The position numbers and the translations under genes were made by a program. From JBMOOG01 sp049324535 (lineage in GTDB: Bacteria; Pseudomonadota; Alphaproteobacteria; Rhodobacterales; Rhodobacteraceae): DNA of 53,793 nt. The notes below the pieces were generated by a model that was not told where the DNA came from, did not search any database, and saw nothing but the letters and a program-made list of their open reading frames with translations. Location of the stretch: positions 1-53,793 of the forward strand of contig JBMOOG010000024.1 of NCBI GenBank assembly GCA_049324535.1, read 5' to 3'. Below, one piece after another: positions 36,708-45,121 of the stretch (positions within the stretch are counted from its first letter, which is position 1; the number at the start of each line of letters is the position of its first letter).

Positions 36708-39700
36708 AGACGGCCCTCCGCCCGGGCGGGGGGCACTTCTGCAAGCGGAGCTTCGTCTCCGGCGCGGACGGGTCATCCCCGCGTGGGCGGGGAACACTCA
36801 TCGGCATGAACAGGTCGCACGCCCTTCAACGGGTCATCCCCGCGTGGGCGGGGAACACTAAATGCCAGTAATCGTCGTGATAAGTCTCTACGGGTCATCC
36901 CCGCGTGGGCGGGGAACACCTGGCATGGTGGCTGGCATGAAGGCAATCGACCGGGTCATCCCCGCGTGGGCGGGGAACACGACTGGGACGGGCGCAGCCA
37001 GGCGTAGCCCGCCGGGTCATCCCCGCGTGGGCGGGGAACACAGCGCCGGGGACCAGCGCCACCCACCGTTGATCGGGTCATCCCCGCGTGGGCGGGGAAC
37101 ACGCTTTTAGTGCGGCCTCTCGCTCGATCAGCTCCGGGTCATCCCCGCGTGGGCGGGGAACACGTGAAGGTGCCCCTCGAGATAAATATCAACGTCGGGT
37201 CATCCCCGCGTGGGCGGGGAACACGCCAGTTTGGCGGCGATGGCGGCTGGAACATGCGGGTCATCCCCGCGTGGGCGGGGAACACGAACCAAACGGTGTC
37301 CCTCATTCGACGCCCGCCGGGTCATCCCCGCGTGGGCGGGGAACACCGGTTCTTCCGAACGATCAGCTCAAGGCGGTTCGGGTCATCCCCGCGTGGGCGG
37401 GGAACACCGCAGCGCGGCGAACAGTTTCCGCCCGGCGCCCGGGTCATCCCCGCGTGGGCGGGGAACACTATGATGCGACCGACGTGATCGACATCCCGTT
37501 CGGGTCATCCCCGCGTGGGCGGGGAACACTGCCGAGATCGGAACCTGGCTAGGCGGGATGACGGGTCATCCCCGCGTGGGCGGGGAACACGGGTCCACCA
37601 CCACCGTGGCATTTTGCGCGCACGGGTCATCCCCGCGTGGGCGGGGAACACCCGACATCGACCGCCTGCGCGCGGCCTGGCGGCGGGTCATCCCCGCGTG
37701 GGCGGGGAACACGGCGGGTGGACAGGAGCCTGAAGGCCACCACCCGGGTCATCCCCGCGTGGGCGGGGAACACGAGGTCGCTCACCTCCGAGAGGTCCAG
37801 ACCGGCGGGTCATCCCCGCGTGGGCGGGGAACACATGCGCATGTAATTGTCCCGAAGATCGGTCCACGGGTCATCCCCGCGTGGGCGGGGAACACAGAGC
37901 GATTTGTTGCGCGCTCACAAGACGCAGCGGGTCATCCCCGCGTGGGCGGGGAACACGCCGCCCAGATACGGCGAGTGACGTTAATGCCCGGGTCATCCCC
38001 GCGTGGGCGGGGAACACGAGCATCGGTCGGCTTGTCATCAAGGCAATCCCGGGTCATCCCCGCGTGGGCGGGGAACACGCCGGGTTGTCGTATACGTCCA
38101 GAATGAACCGCGGGTCATCCCCGCGTGGGCGGGGAACACGAACCGTCTGATCCGCATGACGTCCCTCTCGACGGGTCATCCCCGCGTGGGCGGGGAACAC
38201 AGAATCGTACCGGACAACATTTGGACAACCGTCGGGTCATCCCCGCGTGGGCGGGGAACACGTTTCTGTATCCGTTACGGCTGTATACGTTGTCGGGTCA
38301 TCCCCGCGTGGGCGGGGAACACGGACTGTCTGGTCTCGACCTCATCGATACGATCGGGTCATCCCCGCGTGGGCGGGGAACACCTTCTCGGCCAGGTGCT
38401 GAATGCGCCGGACGTCGGGTCATCCCCGCGTGGGCGGGGAACACGCGACGGCGTAGTGACGGCCTGGTGGGCCGAACGGGTCATCCCCGCGTGGGCGGGG
38501 AACACACGATGCAAGGCCCCACGTCACCGCACCACCTCGGGTCATCCCCGCGTGGGCGGGGAACACGGTCGTGATGCCCGTACCGGTGTTCGCGCCTGCG
38601 GGTCATCCCCGCGTGGGCGGGGAACACCCGGTGATCGCGTTGTGCCAGTTGAGCCGGGACGGGTCATCCCCGCGTGGGCGGGGAACACATCGCCGGTCGT
38701 GGCCTCGAACCAAACGGTGTCGGGTCATCCCCGCGTGGGCGGGGAACACGGCACGACGTGGTAATTGATTTCTCCCATAAACGGGTCATCCCCGCGTGGG
38801 CGGGGAACACTCGTGCACGCTGGGTAGTCGGTGCCGGATCGGCGGGTCATCCCCGCGTGGGCGGGGAACACAAGGCCACGACAGACATGGTTCGGTGTCG
38901 TGGCGGGTCATCCCCGCGTGGGCGGGGAACACGCCATCCTGCGCGGGGCCGACCTGAGCGACGCCGGGTCATCCACGCGTGGGCGGGGAACACTCACCGT
39001 TGAGGATCTGGTCCTCTTCCTTGAGCGGGTCATCCCCGCGTGGGCGGGGAACACATTTCGCCAGTCTTCACGTTGCGAACGCTACCCGGGTCATCCCCGC
39101 GTGGGCGGGGAACACTTTCCGGCCATGCTCAGGATGTTGGATCCGGCCGGGTCATCCCCGCGTGGGCGGGGAACACAGCGCGGGCGACCAGCGCCAGTTG
39201 CCGTTGATCGGGTCATCCCCGCGTGGGCGGGGAACACATGATCACGCAGCGCCCGCGCGCGGAGAACTCCGGGTCATCCCCGCGTGGGCGGGGAACACAC
39301 CATCGCCTCGTTCAGAAGGCGTTCCAAATACGGGTCATCCCCGCGTGGGCGGGGAACACGCGCGATCCTTGAGGTGTGCAGGTGGCGTAGGCGGGTCATC
39401 CCCGCGTGGGCGGGGAACACCGAGGGCGCCTTGCCGCGCGACAGCACGACGACGGGTCATCCCCGCGTGGGCGGGGAACACAATCGGTGGCACGTCGAGC
39501 GCGGGTTTTCGGGCGGGTCATCCCCGCGTGGGCGGGGAACACCCAGGCGCCTTCGTCCAGGCCGAGGACGAAGCCGGGTCATCCCCGCGTGGGCGGGGAA
39601 CACTGGGCCGCGATGTTCAGCAGGTCGGTCACCTGCGGGTCATCCCCGCGTGGGCGGGGAACACGTCGGATAATAGGGCGGAAGCCAGTTGTTGAACGGG

Positions 39701-40640
39701 TCATCCCCGCGTGGGCGGGGAACACAGCTCAACTTCTACATCTACTCGCACAACTGCCGGGTCATCCCCGCGTGGGCGGGGAACACGGATGAATCGAGGA
39801 CCGCGACGGCAGACCCTCCGGGTCATCCCCGCGTGGGCGGGGAACACATCGAGCACGGGGTCGAGCGTGGCCGACACCGCGGGTCATCCCCGCGTGGGCG
39901 GGGAACACCGCTTCAGCCGCACGACCTGCGCCTCGGCCACCGGGTCATCCCCGCGTGGGCGGGGAACACTCGCGGTCGACACCGATGGTCAGCTCGAGCG
40001 CCGGGTCATCCCCGCGTGGGCGGGGAACACTCGAATTCGCGCTCCGTCAGCCGTTCCCCGGCCGGGTCATCCCCGCGTGGGCGGGGAACACGCTGAGATT
40101 TATTGCGATGCCTATCTGTCGGCCGGGTCATCCCCGCGTGGGCGGGGAACACCAAAACACGGGTATGCGCAACGTCCGTCTGATCGGGTCATCCCCGCGT
40201 GGGCGGGGAACACCGCCGCGCGCGAACGCGCGCGCGACGGCATTTCGGGTCATCCCCGCGTGGGCGGGGAACACGCGCAAGACCGCGCTTTCCGGGCCAT
40301 CTCCGGCGGGTCATCCCCGCGTGGGCGGGGAACACACATCGACATATGCGTTGGGCACCACGTCCACCGGGTCATCCCCGCGTGGGCGGGGAACACCGCC
40401 TCAATGACTGCCCCGTTGATCGGTTGACCGGGTCATCCCCGCGTGGGCGGGGAACACCGAGCCAAGCGCAACCCCGAACGCGCTCACCGCGGGTCATCCC
40501 CGCGTGGGCGGGGAACACCCCGCCGCGCCCTCGGTGTCGTAGGACACCGGCGGGTCATCCCCGCGTGGGCGGGGAACACGGCAGATCGGCCGTCCATCCG
40601 TGCAGCGCGGTCGGGTCATCCCCGCGTGGGCGGGGAACAC
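36708..40640 (-). CRISPR. Type I-E CRISPR array: 64 intact repeats plus one degenerate terminal repeat
   Basis: Intact 29-bp repeats start at 36769 and recur every 61 bp exactly to 40612-40640, giving 64 repeats and 63 spacers of 32 bp. In crRNA sense (minus strand) the repeat begins GTGTTCCCCGCCC and ends GGGGATGACCCG, matching the E. coli I-E repeat type with a CCCCGC/GCGGGG hairpin. One repeat (38965-38993) has a C-to-A change. Exactly 61 bp left of the first repeat lies a degenerate one (36708-36736), 18 of 29 matching, enclosing one more 32-bp spacer (36737-36768). The degenerate end marks the leader-distal side, so transcription runs right to left from the cas2 side. Apparent proteins in this region (AWAGNT-type repeats) are artefacts. 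Confidence 0.98.
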
Positions 40641-40689
40641 TCTTCCTGCACCGACCTGATGCACCACGATTTTTCGATTGTCAAAGAGC
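40641..40689 (-). promoter_or_regulatory. CRISPR leader
   Basis: The 49 bp between the cas2 stop and the newest repeat are AT-richer than the surroundings. On the minus strand TTGACA (40684-40679), just past the cas2 stop, is followed 17 bp later by a weak -10 region (CATCAG). The position next to cas2 and the repeat orientation identify it as the leader where spacers are added. It is shorter than the E. coli leader, so functional parts may reach into the cas2 3' end. No clear IHF site was seen. Confidence 0.7.
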
Positions 40690-41040
40690 TTACCGATCCG
40701 TCGCGCCCTTCGGCTTCTCGTTCCGGTTGCGCGACGGGCGCGCGGACATCGGGTGATCCCTGGGGTAGAAGCTGACCAGCTTCAGCCCGTCGAAGTCAAC
40801 CGGCATCCGCCGGTTCGTGCCCACTGTCGCGAAGTCGAATCCCTGGTCGGTGGGCGCGGCCCAGACCATCACGGCATCGCCTTCTTCGATCCAGGCGCAG
40901 ACCTGATCCCAGATCCGTTCGCGGGTGCGCGCCGAATAGTCGCCCACGTAGATGCCCGCCCGGATCTCGAGCAGCCAGACGCCAAGCCGCCCGCGCAGGC
41001 GCGGGGGCGCGTTCGTCACCGCGATCACCATCAGCGTCAT
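40690..41040 (-). CDS. cas2: Cas2, type I-E
   Basis: 116 residues: MTLMVIAVTNAPPRLRGRLGVWLLEIRAGIYVG is the Cas2e signature (NAPPRLRGRL). It has about 20 more C-terminal residues than the E. coli protein, basic and disordered (SARPSRNRNEKPKG). A Cas2 dimer bridges two Cas1 dimers in the spacer integrase. It starts 10 bp after cas1 and ends at the leader. Confidence 0.95.
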   Translation of the reverse strand: MTLMVIAVTNAPPRLRGRLGVWLLEIRAGIYVGDYSARTRERIWDQVCAWIEEGDAVMVWAAPTDQGFDFATVGTNRRMPVDFDGLKLVSFYPRDHPMSARPSRNRNEKPKGATDR

Positions 41041-41050
41041 GGCCGCCCCC

Positions 41051-41989
41051 TCACGGGCCCTCTCCGGGGTCGGCGAAGGCGGGGCCGGCGGCCTCGGGCG
41101 GGGGCGGGGGTTTCGGCAGCTCTCCGGCGGCCAGTACCTCCTCGATCTGCGGCACGATCTTCTGCAACAGCCCCGTGCGCCGGAAGCTGTCGCGGCAGGC
41201 CTGGCGCACGGCGCGCTCGACCGGCAGCGTGAGCCGCCCCTTCTGCGCGAGGCCCGCGATGCGGAACGCCTCGGGCACCACGGTCGAAAGCTTCCAGAGA
41301 TCGGCGATGTCGTAGACGAAGCTCAGCGCCTTGCCGGTGTGGAGAAAGCCGATGGCGGGGGAGTAACCGGCAGCCAGCACCGCGGCCTCGCACAGCCCGT
41401 GCAGGCAGGCGGTGGCCGAGGAGAGGCAGCGGTTGGGCAGGTCGGCGGCCTCCCACTGGCCGGGGTCGTAGGCGCGGCGGTGCCAGTCCACCCCGTGCTG
41501 GCGGGCGAGGAGTTCGTAGGTGGTGCGCACGCGCACGCCCTCGATGCCCCTGAGCTGGTCGACCGAGCGGCGCTGTGGCGGGGCTTCCCCGAAGCGGAGT
41601 TCATACATCTTGCGCACGACGCGCAGGCGGGCGGATTCGTCCAGCGCGATCTGCGCCTGCCAGAGCAGCTTGTCGGCGCGCTCACCCCCCGGACGTCCGG
41701 CGGAGTAGAGCCGGACGCCGCCCTCGCCCACCCAGACGATCAGCGTGCCCGCCTGGGCGGCCAGCGCCGCAGCGCGGTGCGACAGGCGCGTGCCGGGTTC
41801 CAGCATCAGGCAGGCAAGGCCCCCCGCGGGAAGGACGGTGCGCAGGCCGCCCTCGTCGATCGCGACGAAGCAGCCGTCCTCGACATCGAGCTGCGCATAT
41901 TCGACGAAGACCATGGCCGCCCGGTCCTTCAGCGGGATCGGGCGCGGAGGCGGAAGGCCCGGGGTCTCGGACATGGCCGCGTCAGACAC
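41051..41989 (-). CDS. cas1: Cas1, type I-E integrase
   Basis: 312 residues if started at the GTG at 41989; an ATG five codons later (41974) is equally good. Metal-site residues are visible: Glu in LHGLCEAAVLA, His in AIGFLHTGKALSF and Asp in VYDIADLWK. It cuts and joins prespacers at the leader-repeat junction. The C-terminus is Pro-rich (PKPPPPPEAAG). The GTG start overlaps the ccdB stop by 8 bp, so cas1 is translationally linked to the toxin gene. Confidence 0.96.
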   Translation of the reverse strand: MSDAAMSETPGLPPPRPIPLKDRAAMVFVEYAQLDVEDGCFVAIDEGGLRTVLPAGGLACLMLEPGTRLSHRAAALAAQAGTLIVWVGEGGVRLYSAGRPGGERADKLLWQAQIALDESARLRVVRKMYELRFGEAPPQRRSVDQLRGIEGVRVRTTYELLARQHGVDWHRRAYDPGQWEAADLPNRCLSSATACLHGLCEAAVLAAGYSPAIGFLHTGKALSFVYDIADLWKLSTVVPEAFRIAGLAQKGRLTLPVERAVRQACRDSFRRTGLLQKIVPQIEEVLAAGELPKPPPPPEAAGPAFADPGEGP

Positions 41990-42281
41990 CGGTCAGGAGA
42001 AGGTCGAGCGCGTTGCCGATCACCACCGCCTCGCCCGCCAGGGTGACGGGTCCGCCACGCAGAAGCGAGGCCGGGACCGCGGACAGGAACTGCGTGACCA
42101 TGACCATGGGCTCTCCGGCGACGGTCAGCACGGGGTTGAGCCGCGCGGCCGGCCGGGGCGCCTCGTGCGGCTGCATCAGCGGCACCACCACGCGGGTGTT
42201 CAGGTCGCGCAGCAGGTCGGCCTGCACCTCGAGCAGCCAGCCCGGGCCTTCGGGGTTCGGCCAGGCGTCGAAGCGGGCCAT
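41982..42281 (-). CDS. ccdB: CcdB-family toxin (gyrase inhibitor-like)
   Basis: 99 residues from MARFDAWPNPEGPGWLLEVQ, matching CcdB in length (about 101) and order: WLLEVQADLL, then LNTRVVVPLM, LNPVLTVAGEPMVMVTQ and the C-terminal helix ALDLLLTGV. CcdB poisons DNA gyrase on DNA in F-plasmid systems. The E. coli C-terminal Trp-Gly-Ile gyrase contact is replaced by LLLTGV, so the target should be checked. The ATG overlaps the ccdA stop by 1 bp (TGATG), and the stop lies inside the cas1 start region. Confidence 0.88.
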   Translation of the reverse strand: MARFDAWPNPEGPGWLLEVQADLLRDLNTRVVVPLMQPHEAPRPAARLNPVLTVAGEPMVMVTQFLSAVPASLLRGGPVTLAGEAVVIGNALDLLLTGV

Positions 42282-42508
42282 CAGAAGGGGCGGTGGCGCG
42301 ACAGCGGCAGGCCCCGCGCCGCGACCCAGGCGTTGGAACTGGCCAGCGCCTCGGCATTCTCCGCGCGCCAGCGGGTGGCGCGCGCCTCGGCCACGGCGGC
42401 GCGCAACCCGGCCTCGGCCGCCGCCGAAAGGTTGAGGCCAAGCGCCCGCGCCTCCTCCACCAGCGCAGCATCGAGGGAGAGATTGGCGGGGCGGCGGGTC
42501 ATGCCCAT
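42281..42508 (-). CDS. ccdA: CcdA-family antitoxin
   Basis: 75 residues: a ribbon-helix-helix N-terminus (RRPANLSLDAALVEEARALGLNLS) and a disordered toxin-binding tail, RWRAENAEALASSNAWVAARG, resembling the CcdA RWKVENQEG core. The start at 42508 or the second Met at 42502 is possible; GGAG precedes it. CcdA neutralises CcdB and with it represses the operon. It lies 49 bp after cas6e, in the only real gap of the downstream cas operon. Confidence 0.88.
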   Translation of the reverse strand: MGMTRRPANLSLDAALVEEARALGLNLSAAAEAGLRAAVAEARATRWRAENAEALASSNAWVAARGLPLSRHRPF

Positions 42509-42520
42509 GCGGGTCTCCGG

Positions 42521-42547
42521 GATATATGCGCAAAGGATATGCGCATT
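42521..42547 (-). promoter_or_regulatory. Toxin-antitoxin operator/promoter between cas6e and ccdA
   Basis: Two copies of ATATGCGCA (42524-42532 and 42537-42545), 13 bp apart, each containing the palindrome TGCGCA, lie in a short AT-rich patch 13-39 bp upstream of ccdA. On the minus strand TATATC is a plausible -10. Tandem short palindromes at this position are typical autoregulatory sites of ribbon-helix-helix antitoxins. If real, it would also drive cas1-cas2 separately from the interference genes. Confidence 0.6.
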
Positions 42548-42557
42548 CCCGCCTGCG

Positions 42558-43262
42558 TCAAGCCCGGCGGATCAGCATCAGCCCGCAGCCGAAGGCCTTG
42601 GCGCGGCCGAAGCCGCCGGTGGCCTCGGCGCCAACGGGCCAGCGGAAGCGGGCAAGGAAGGCCTCCGGGTCGGTGACCTCGATCACCCCTTCGAGGTCCA
42701 GCACGCCGAAGCGGCGGCGCGCGCCCCGGCCCGGCGGCTCGACGACGCGATAGCCGCGCGCCGCGGCCTCGATCAGGCGAAAGCCGGCGCGGGCCCCCTG
42801 CCCTTCCAGCCAGCGCGTCCCGGCCTCCTGCGCCAGCGCCGGGCGCAGCTCGGCGCGGTCGGCGCGGGCGACGGGCTTCAGGGCCTCCATCACCACGTCA
42901 CGGTGTGCGCGTTCGCGCTTGCCCTTCGCGGTGATCCGGTCGGTCTTGACGGTGTGCGTGGCATTGGCGCGCAGCGCAAAGGCCAGCCGGTCGCCCGGGC
43001 GCAGGTCGGGGGCGAAGTCGGAAACGCCGGGCGGCTCGAAGAACGCGCTTTCCCCCGGCGGGCGGGGCGAGAGCACCAGGAACACCCCGCCCCCCATGTC
43101 ACGCCACAGGAAATCGCGCCGCGCCTCAGGGCTCCCCGCGAAGGCCGACCAGATCAGCCGGTGCTGCGCATCCATGCGCCGCCCGTCCTCCTCCGGCAGC
43201 AGAAGCGTGCCGAGCGCGGCGATGTCGGGCGACTGCTTGAGCTTGAGGCGCGAGAGGAACAT
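42558..43262 (-). CDS. cas6e: Cas6e crRNA endoribonuclease
   Basis: 234 residues. It has the Cse3 start MFLSRLKLKQSPD, the probable catalytic His34 in MDAQHRLIWSAF, HTVKTDRITAKGKRE and the C-terminal Gly-rich loop GGFGRAKAFGCG that grips the repeat hairpin. It cuts each repeat below the stem and stays on the crRNA as part of Cascade. Its ATG overlaps the DUF262 stop by 1 bp (TGATG). Confidence 0.94.
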   Translation of the reverse strand: MFLSRLKLKQSPDIAALGTLLLPEEDGRRMDAQHRLIWSAFAGSPEARRDFLWRDMGGGVFLVLSPRPPGESAFFEPPGVSDFAPDLRPGDRLAFALRANATHTVKTDRITAKGKRERAHRDVVMEALKPVARADRAELRPALAQEAGTRWLEGQGARAGFRLIEAAARGYRVVEPPGRGARRRFGVLDLEGVIEVTDPEAFLARFRWPVGAEATGGFGRAKAFGCGLMLIRRA

Positions 43263-45121
43263 CAGGCGGCCTCCTCCATCGCCTCGCCCTCGCCCTCGGG
43301 CTCTACCGGCGCGGCGGGGGCGGCCAGGGCCGCGCCCATGGCGCGGGCGGCAAGCTCGGCCAGGCGACGCTTGCGGTCGGCCAGAAAGCCCTTGAAGTCA
43401 TCGGCACGCAGGAAGGCGGGTTCGATCAGATGGCTGCGCAGGATCGAGTCCATCTCGGCCAGGGTCAGGCCCTGCGCATCTTCGATGCCGTGCAGGTATG
43501 CGGACGGCGCGTGCCCCCCGATCGCGCGGTTCGAGGCCGCCGTCAGCGGCGTCTTGTTCAGGATGCTGTCGTAGGCCTCGGGCTGGATCCCGCGCGCCTC
43601 GCACCACTGGCGCGGGAAGATGTGGTGCACATCCATCGGATCGCCCGCGAAGGTCGTGATGTCGGCCGCCTGGCCGGTGATGAAGTCGCGGCAGCCCTCG
43701 CGCAGGAGAAGCGCCGCAAAGGCCCGGTAGGCGGCCGAGACGCGCATCCGCAGGCTTTCCAGCCGGTCGGGGTTGAAGGTCAGAAGCCGCATCCGCTCGG
43801 GCTCTTCCCCGCCCTGAAGCCAGCGCGAGACCTCTTCGGCGTCCCTGGCGAGTTTCGACTCGGGGCTGGTGCCGTAATCCTCGGCCAGCGCCGTGCGCCA
43901 GAACCAGCGCGACAGCCGCTCTTTCCCCGCCGCCGTCTGCGCCGCCTTGGCGGCAATGGCGAAGATCGCGGCCAGCGCCACGGCCTGCGCCGGATAGGGC
44001 AGATCGGCCGCCCAGAGCACCTTCTGCGCGGCCAGGAACTTGCCCGCCTCGCGGAAGCCCTCTTCCACCGTCGGGGCATGGGCGCGGAAATCGGCCAGAT
44101 CCAGCGCCAGAAGCGCCTCGCGCCGGGCCGAGATCTGCGGCAGGTCGGGGTTGCCCGCAGCCTCGGCCGTGCGGCGGCGGGCGTGGGTTGCGGCCAGCGA
44201 CACGGCCTGAAGGAAATCGAAACCGCGCAGGTTGTCGAAGACCGGCATGGCCATGCCCTGCCCCGCCCCGCCGCCCCGGATGCGGGCAAAGCGCGCCGCC
44301 CAGTCGTCGCGCAGGTTCAGCGGCTCGGGCGCGCCGGCGAAGATCGCCGTGACCAGCTCGAAGGCATCAAGCTTCTTGCCGCCGACGTTCACCTTCTCGA
44401 ACACCAGGCAGACCGCCTCGCGGCTTGTCTGCTGGCCCAGCGTGATGACCGGCATCTGATAGGCGCGCAGCGGTTCGAGGATGCGCTTGCGGAACACCTT
44501 CGCCGCCTCCGAGCGCTGCGGGTCGGCCCTCCAGTGGTCACGGAAATCGTCGACCCAGTCGAAGGCGGCATCCGAAAAGGCCAGGTTCAGCGGAAAGCAG
44601 CCCGCCTCGAACTCCCGTTCCCGGGTGGAGAGGTCGATCGTCCGCGCCTCGTCGCGGCGGATGCGGGCCTCGGGCAGGCCGAGGATGGCATCCTCGAGCT
44701 CCTCGCCCGCATCGAGCGCGCGGGCGATGTCGAGGTAATAGAAGCGCTGCAGGGTCTTGCGCTCGCTCTTGGGCTTCCTCACCGTCATCGACAGGGGGCT
44801 CGCCATCGCCCCGAAGAGCGAGGTGATGCGCTGCTGCCCGTCCAAGAGCAGCTCTTCGGCGGGCTGGGCCGGGCCCTCACCCGCGGCTTGCCGCGCGGCC
44901 TCCACCCCTTCCAGAAGGCGCGGGCGAAAGCTGACCGGCCCGCCCGATCGCAGCGTGAGCAGCGCGCCCACCGGAAAGCCGCGCAGGATCGATGCGATCA
45001 GCATCCGCACATCCTCGTCCCCCCAGACGTAGGACCGCTGGAAGTCGGGTAGTTGCAGGCGGCCCGCGCGCGCCTCGGCCAGAAGGTCGCGCAGGAAGCG
45101 GGGGTTGGTCTCGAAGCTCAT
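43262..45121 (-). CDS. GmrSD-like DUF262 + HNH (DUF1524-like) nuclease inside the cas operon
   Basis: 619 residues. The DUF262 half (about 1-270) has LPDFQRSYVWGDED, SILRGFPVGALL, the nucleotide-site motif LLDGQQRITSLFGA (DGQQR at 94-98) and FEKVNVGGKKLDAFEL. The C-terminal part carries a His-Me finger/HNH block, MDVHHIFPRQW (His499-His500), with the downstream Asn in ILNKTPL and ASNRAIG. This is the layout of GmrSD type IV restriction enzymes and SspE-like defence proteins, which cut modified or unprotected phage DNA using NTP. It is not a Cas protein family. It overlaps cas5e by 4 bp (ATGA) and cas6e by 1 bp, so it is made with Cascade. Composition matches its neighbours; no IS ends flank it. 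Confidence 0.88.
   Translation of the reverse strand: MSFETNPRFLRDLLAEARAGRLQLPDFQRSYVWGDEDVRMLIASILRGFPVGALLTLRSGGPVSFRPRLLEGVEAARQAAGEGPAQPAEELLLDGQQRITSLFGAMASPLSMTVRKPKSERKTLQRFYYLDIARALDAGEELEDAILGLPEARIRRDEARTIDLSTREREFEAGCFPLNLAFSDAAFDWVDDFRDHWRADPQRSEAAKVFRKRILEPLRAYQMPVITLGQQTSREAVCLVFEKVNVGGKKLDAFELVTAIFAGAPEPLNLRDDWAARFARIRGGGAGQGMAMPVFDNLRGFDFLQAVSLAATHARRRTAEAAGNPDLPQISARREALLALDLADFRAHAPTVEEGFREAGKFLAAQKVLWAADLPYPAQAVALAAIFAIAAKAAQTAAGKERLSRWFWRTALAEDYGTSPESKLARDAEEVSRWLQGGEEPERMRLLTFNPDRLESLRMRVSAAYRAFAALLLREGCRDFITGQAADITTFAGDPMDVHHIFPRQWCEARGIQPEAYDSILNKTPLTAASNRAIGGHAPSAYLHGIEDAQGLTLAEMDSILRSHLIEPAFLRADDFKGFLADRKRRLAELAARAMGAALAAPAAPVEPEGEGEAMEEAA

Noticed and set aside
36505..36807. 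100-codon minus-strand frame between IS256 and the array
   Set aside because: It starts inside the CRISPR repeat region, runs through the IS256 end and has no recognisable domain.
36737..40611. Spacers matching genes within this window (self-targeting)
   Set aside because: Reading the spacers against the window by eye gave no match beyond short chance stretches; a proper search was not possible.
36769..40640. Many open frames across the array giving proteins with repeated AWAGNT, HPRVGGEH or SSPRGRGT
   Set aside because: They are translations of the CRISPR repeat in three frames; the 61-bp period shifts frame each unit and none has a ribosome site or family similarity.
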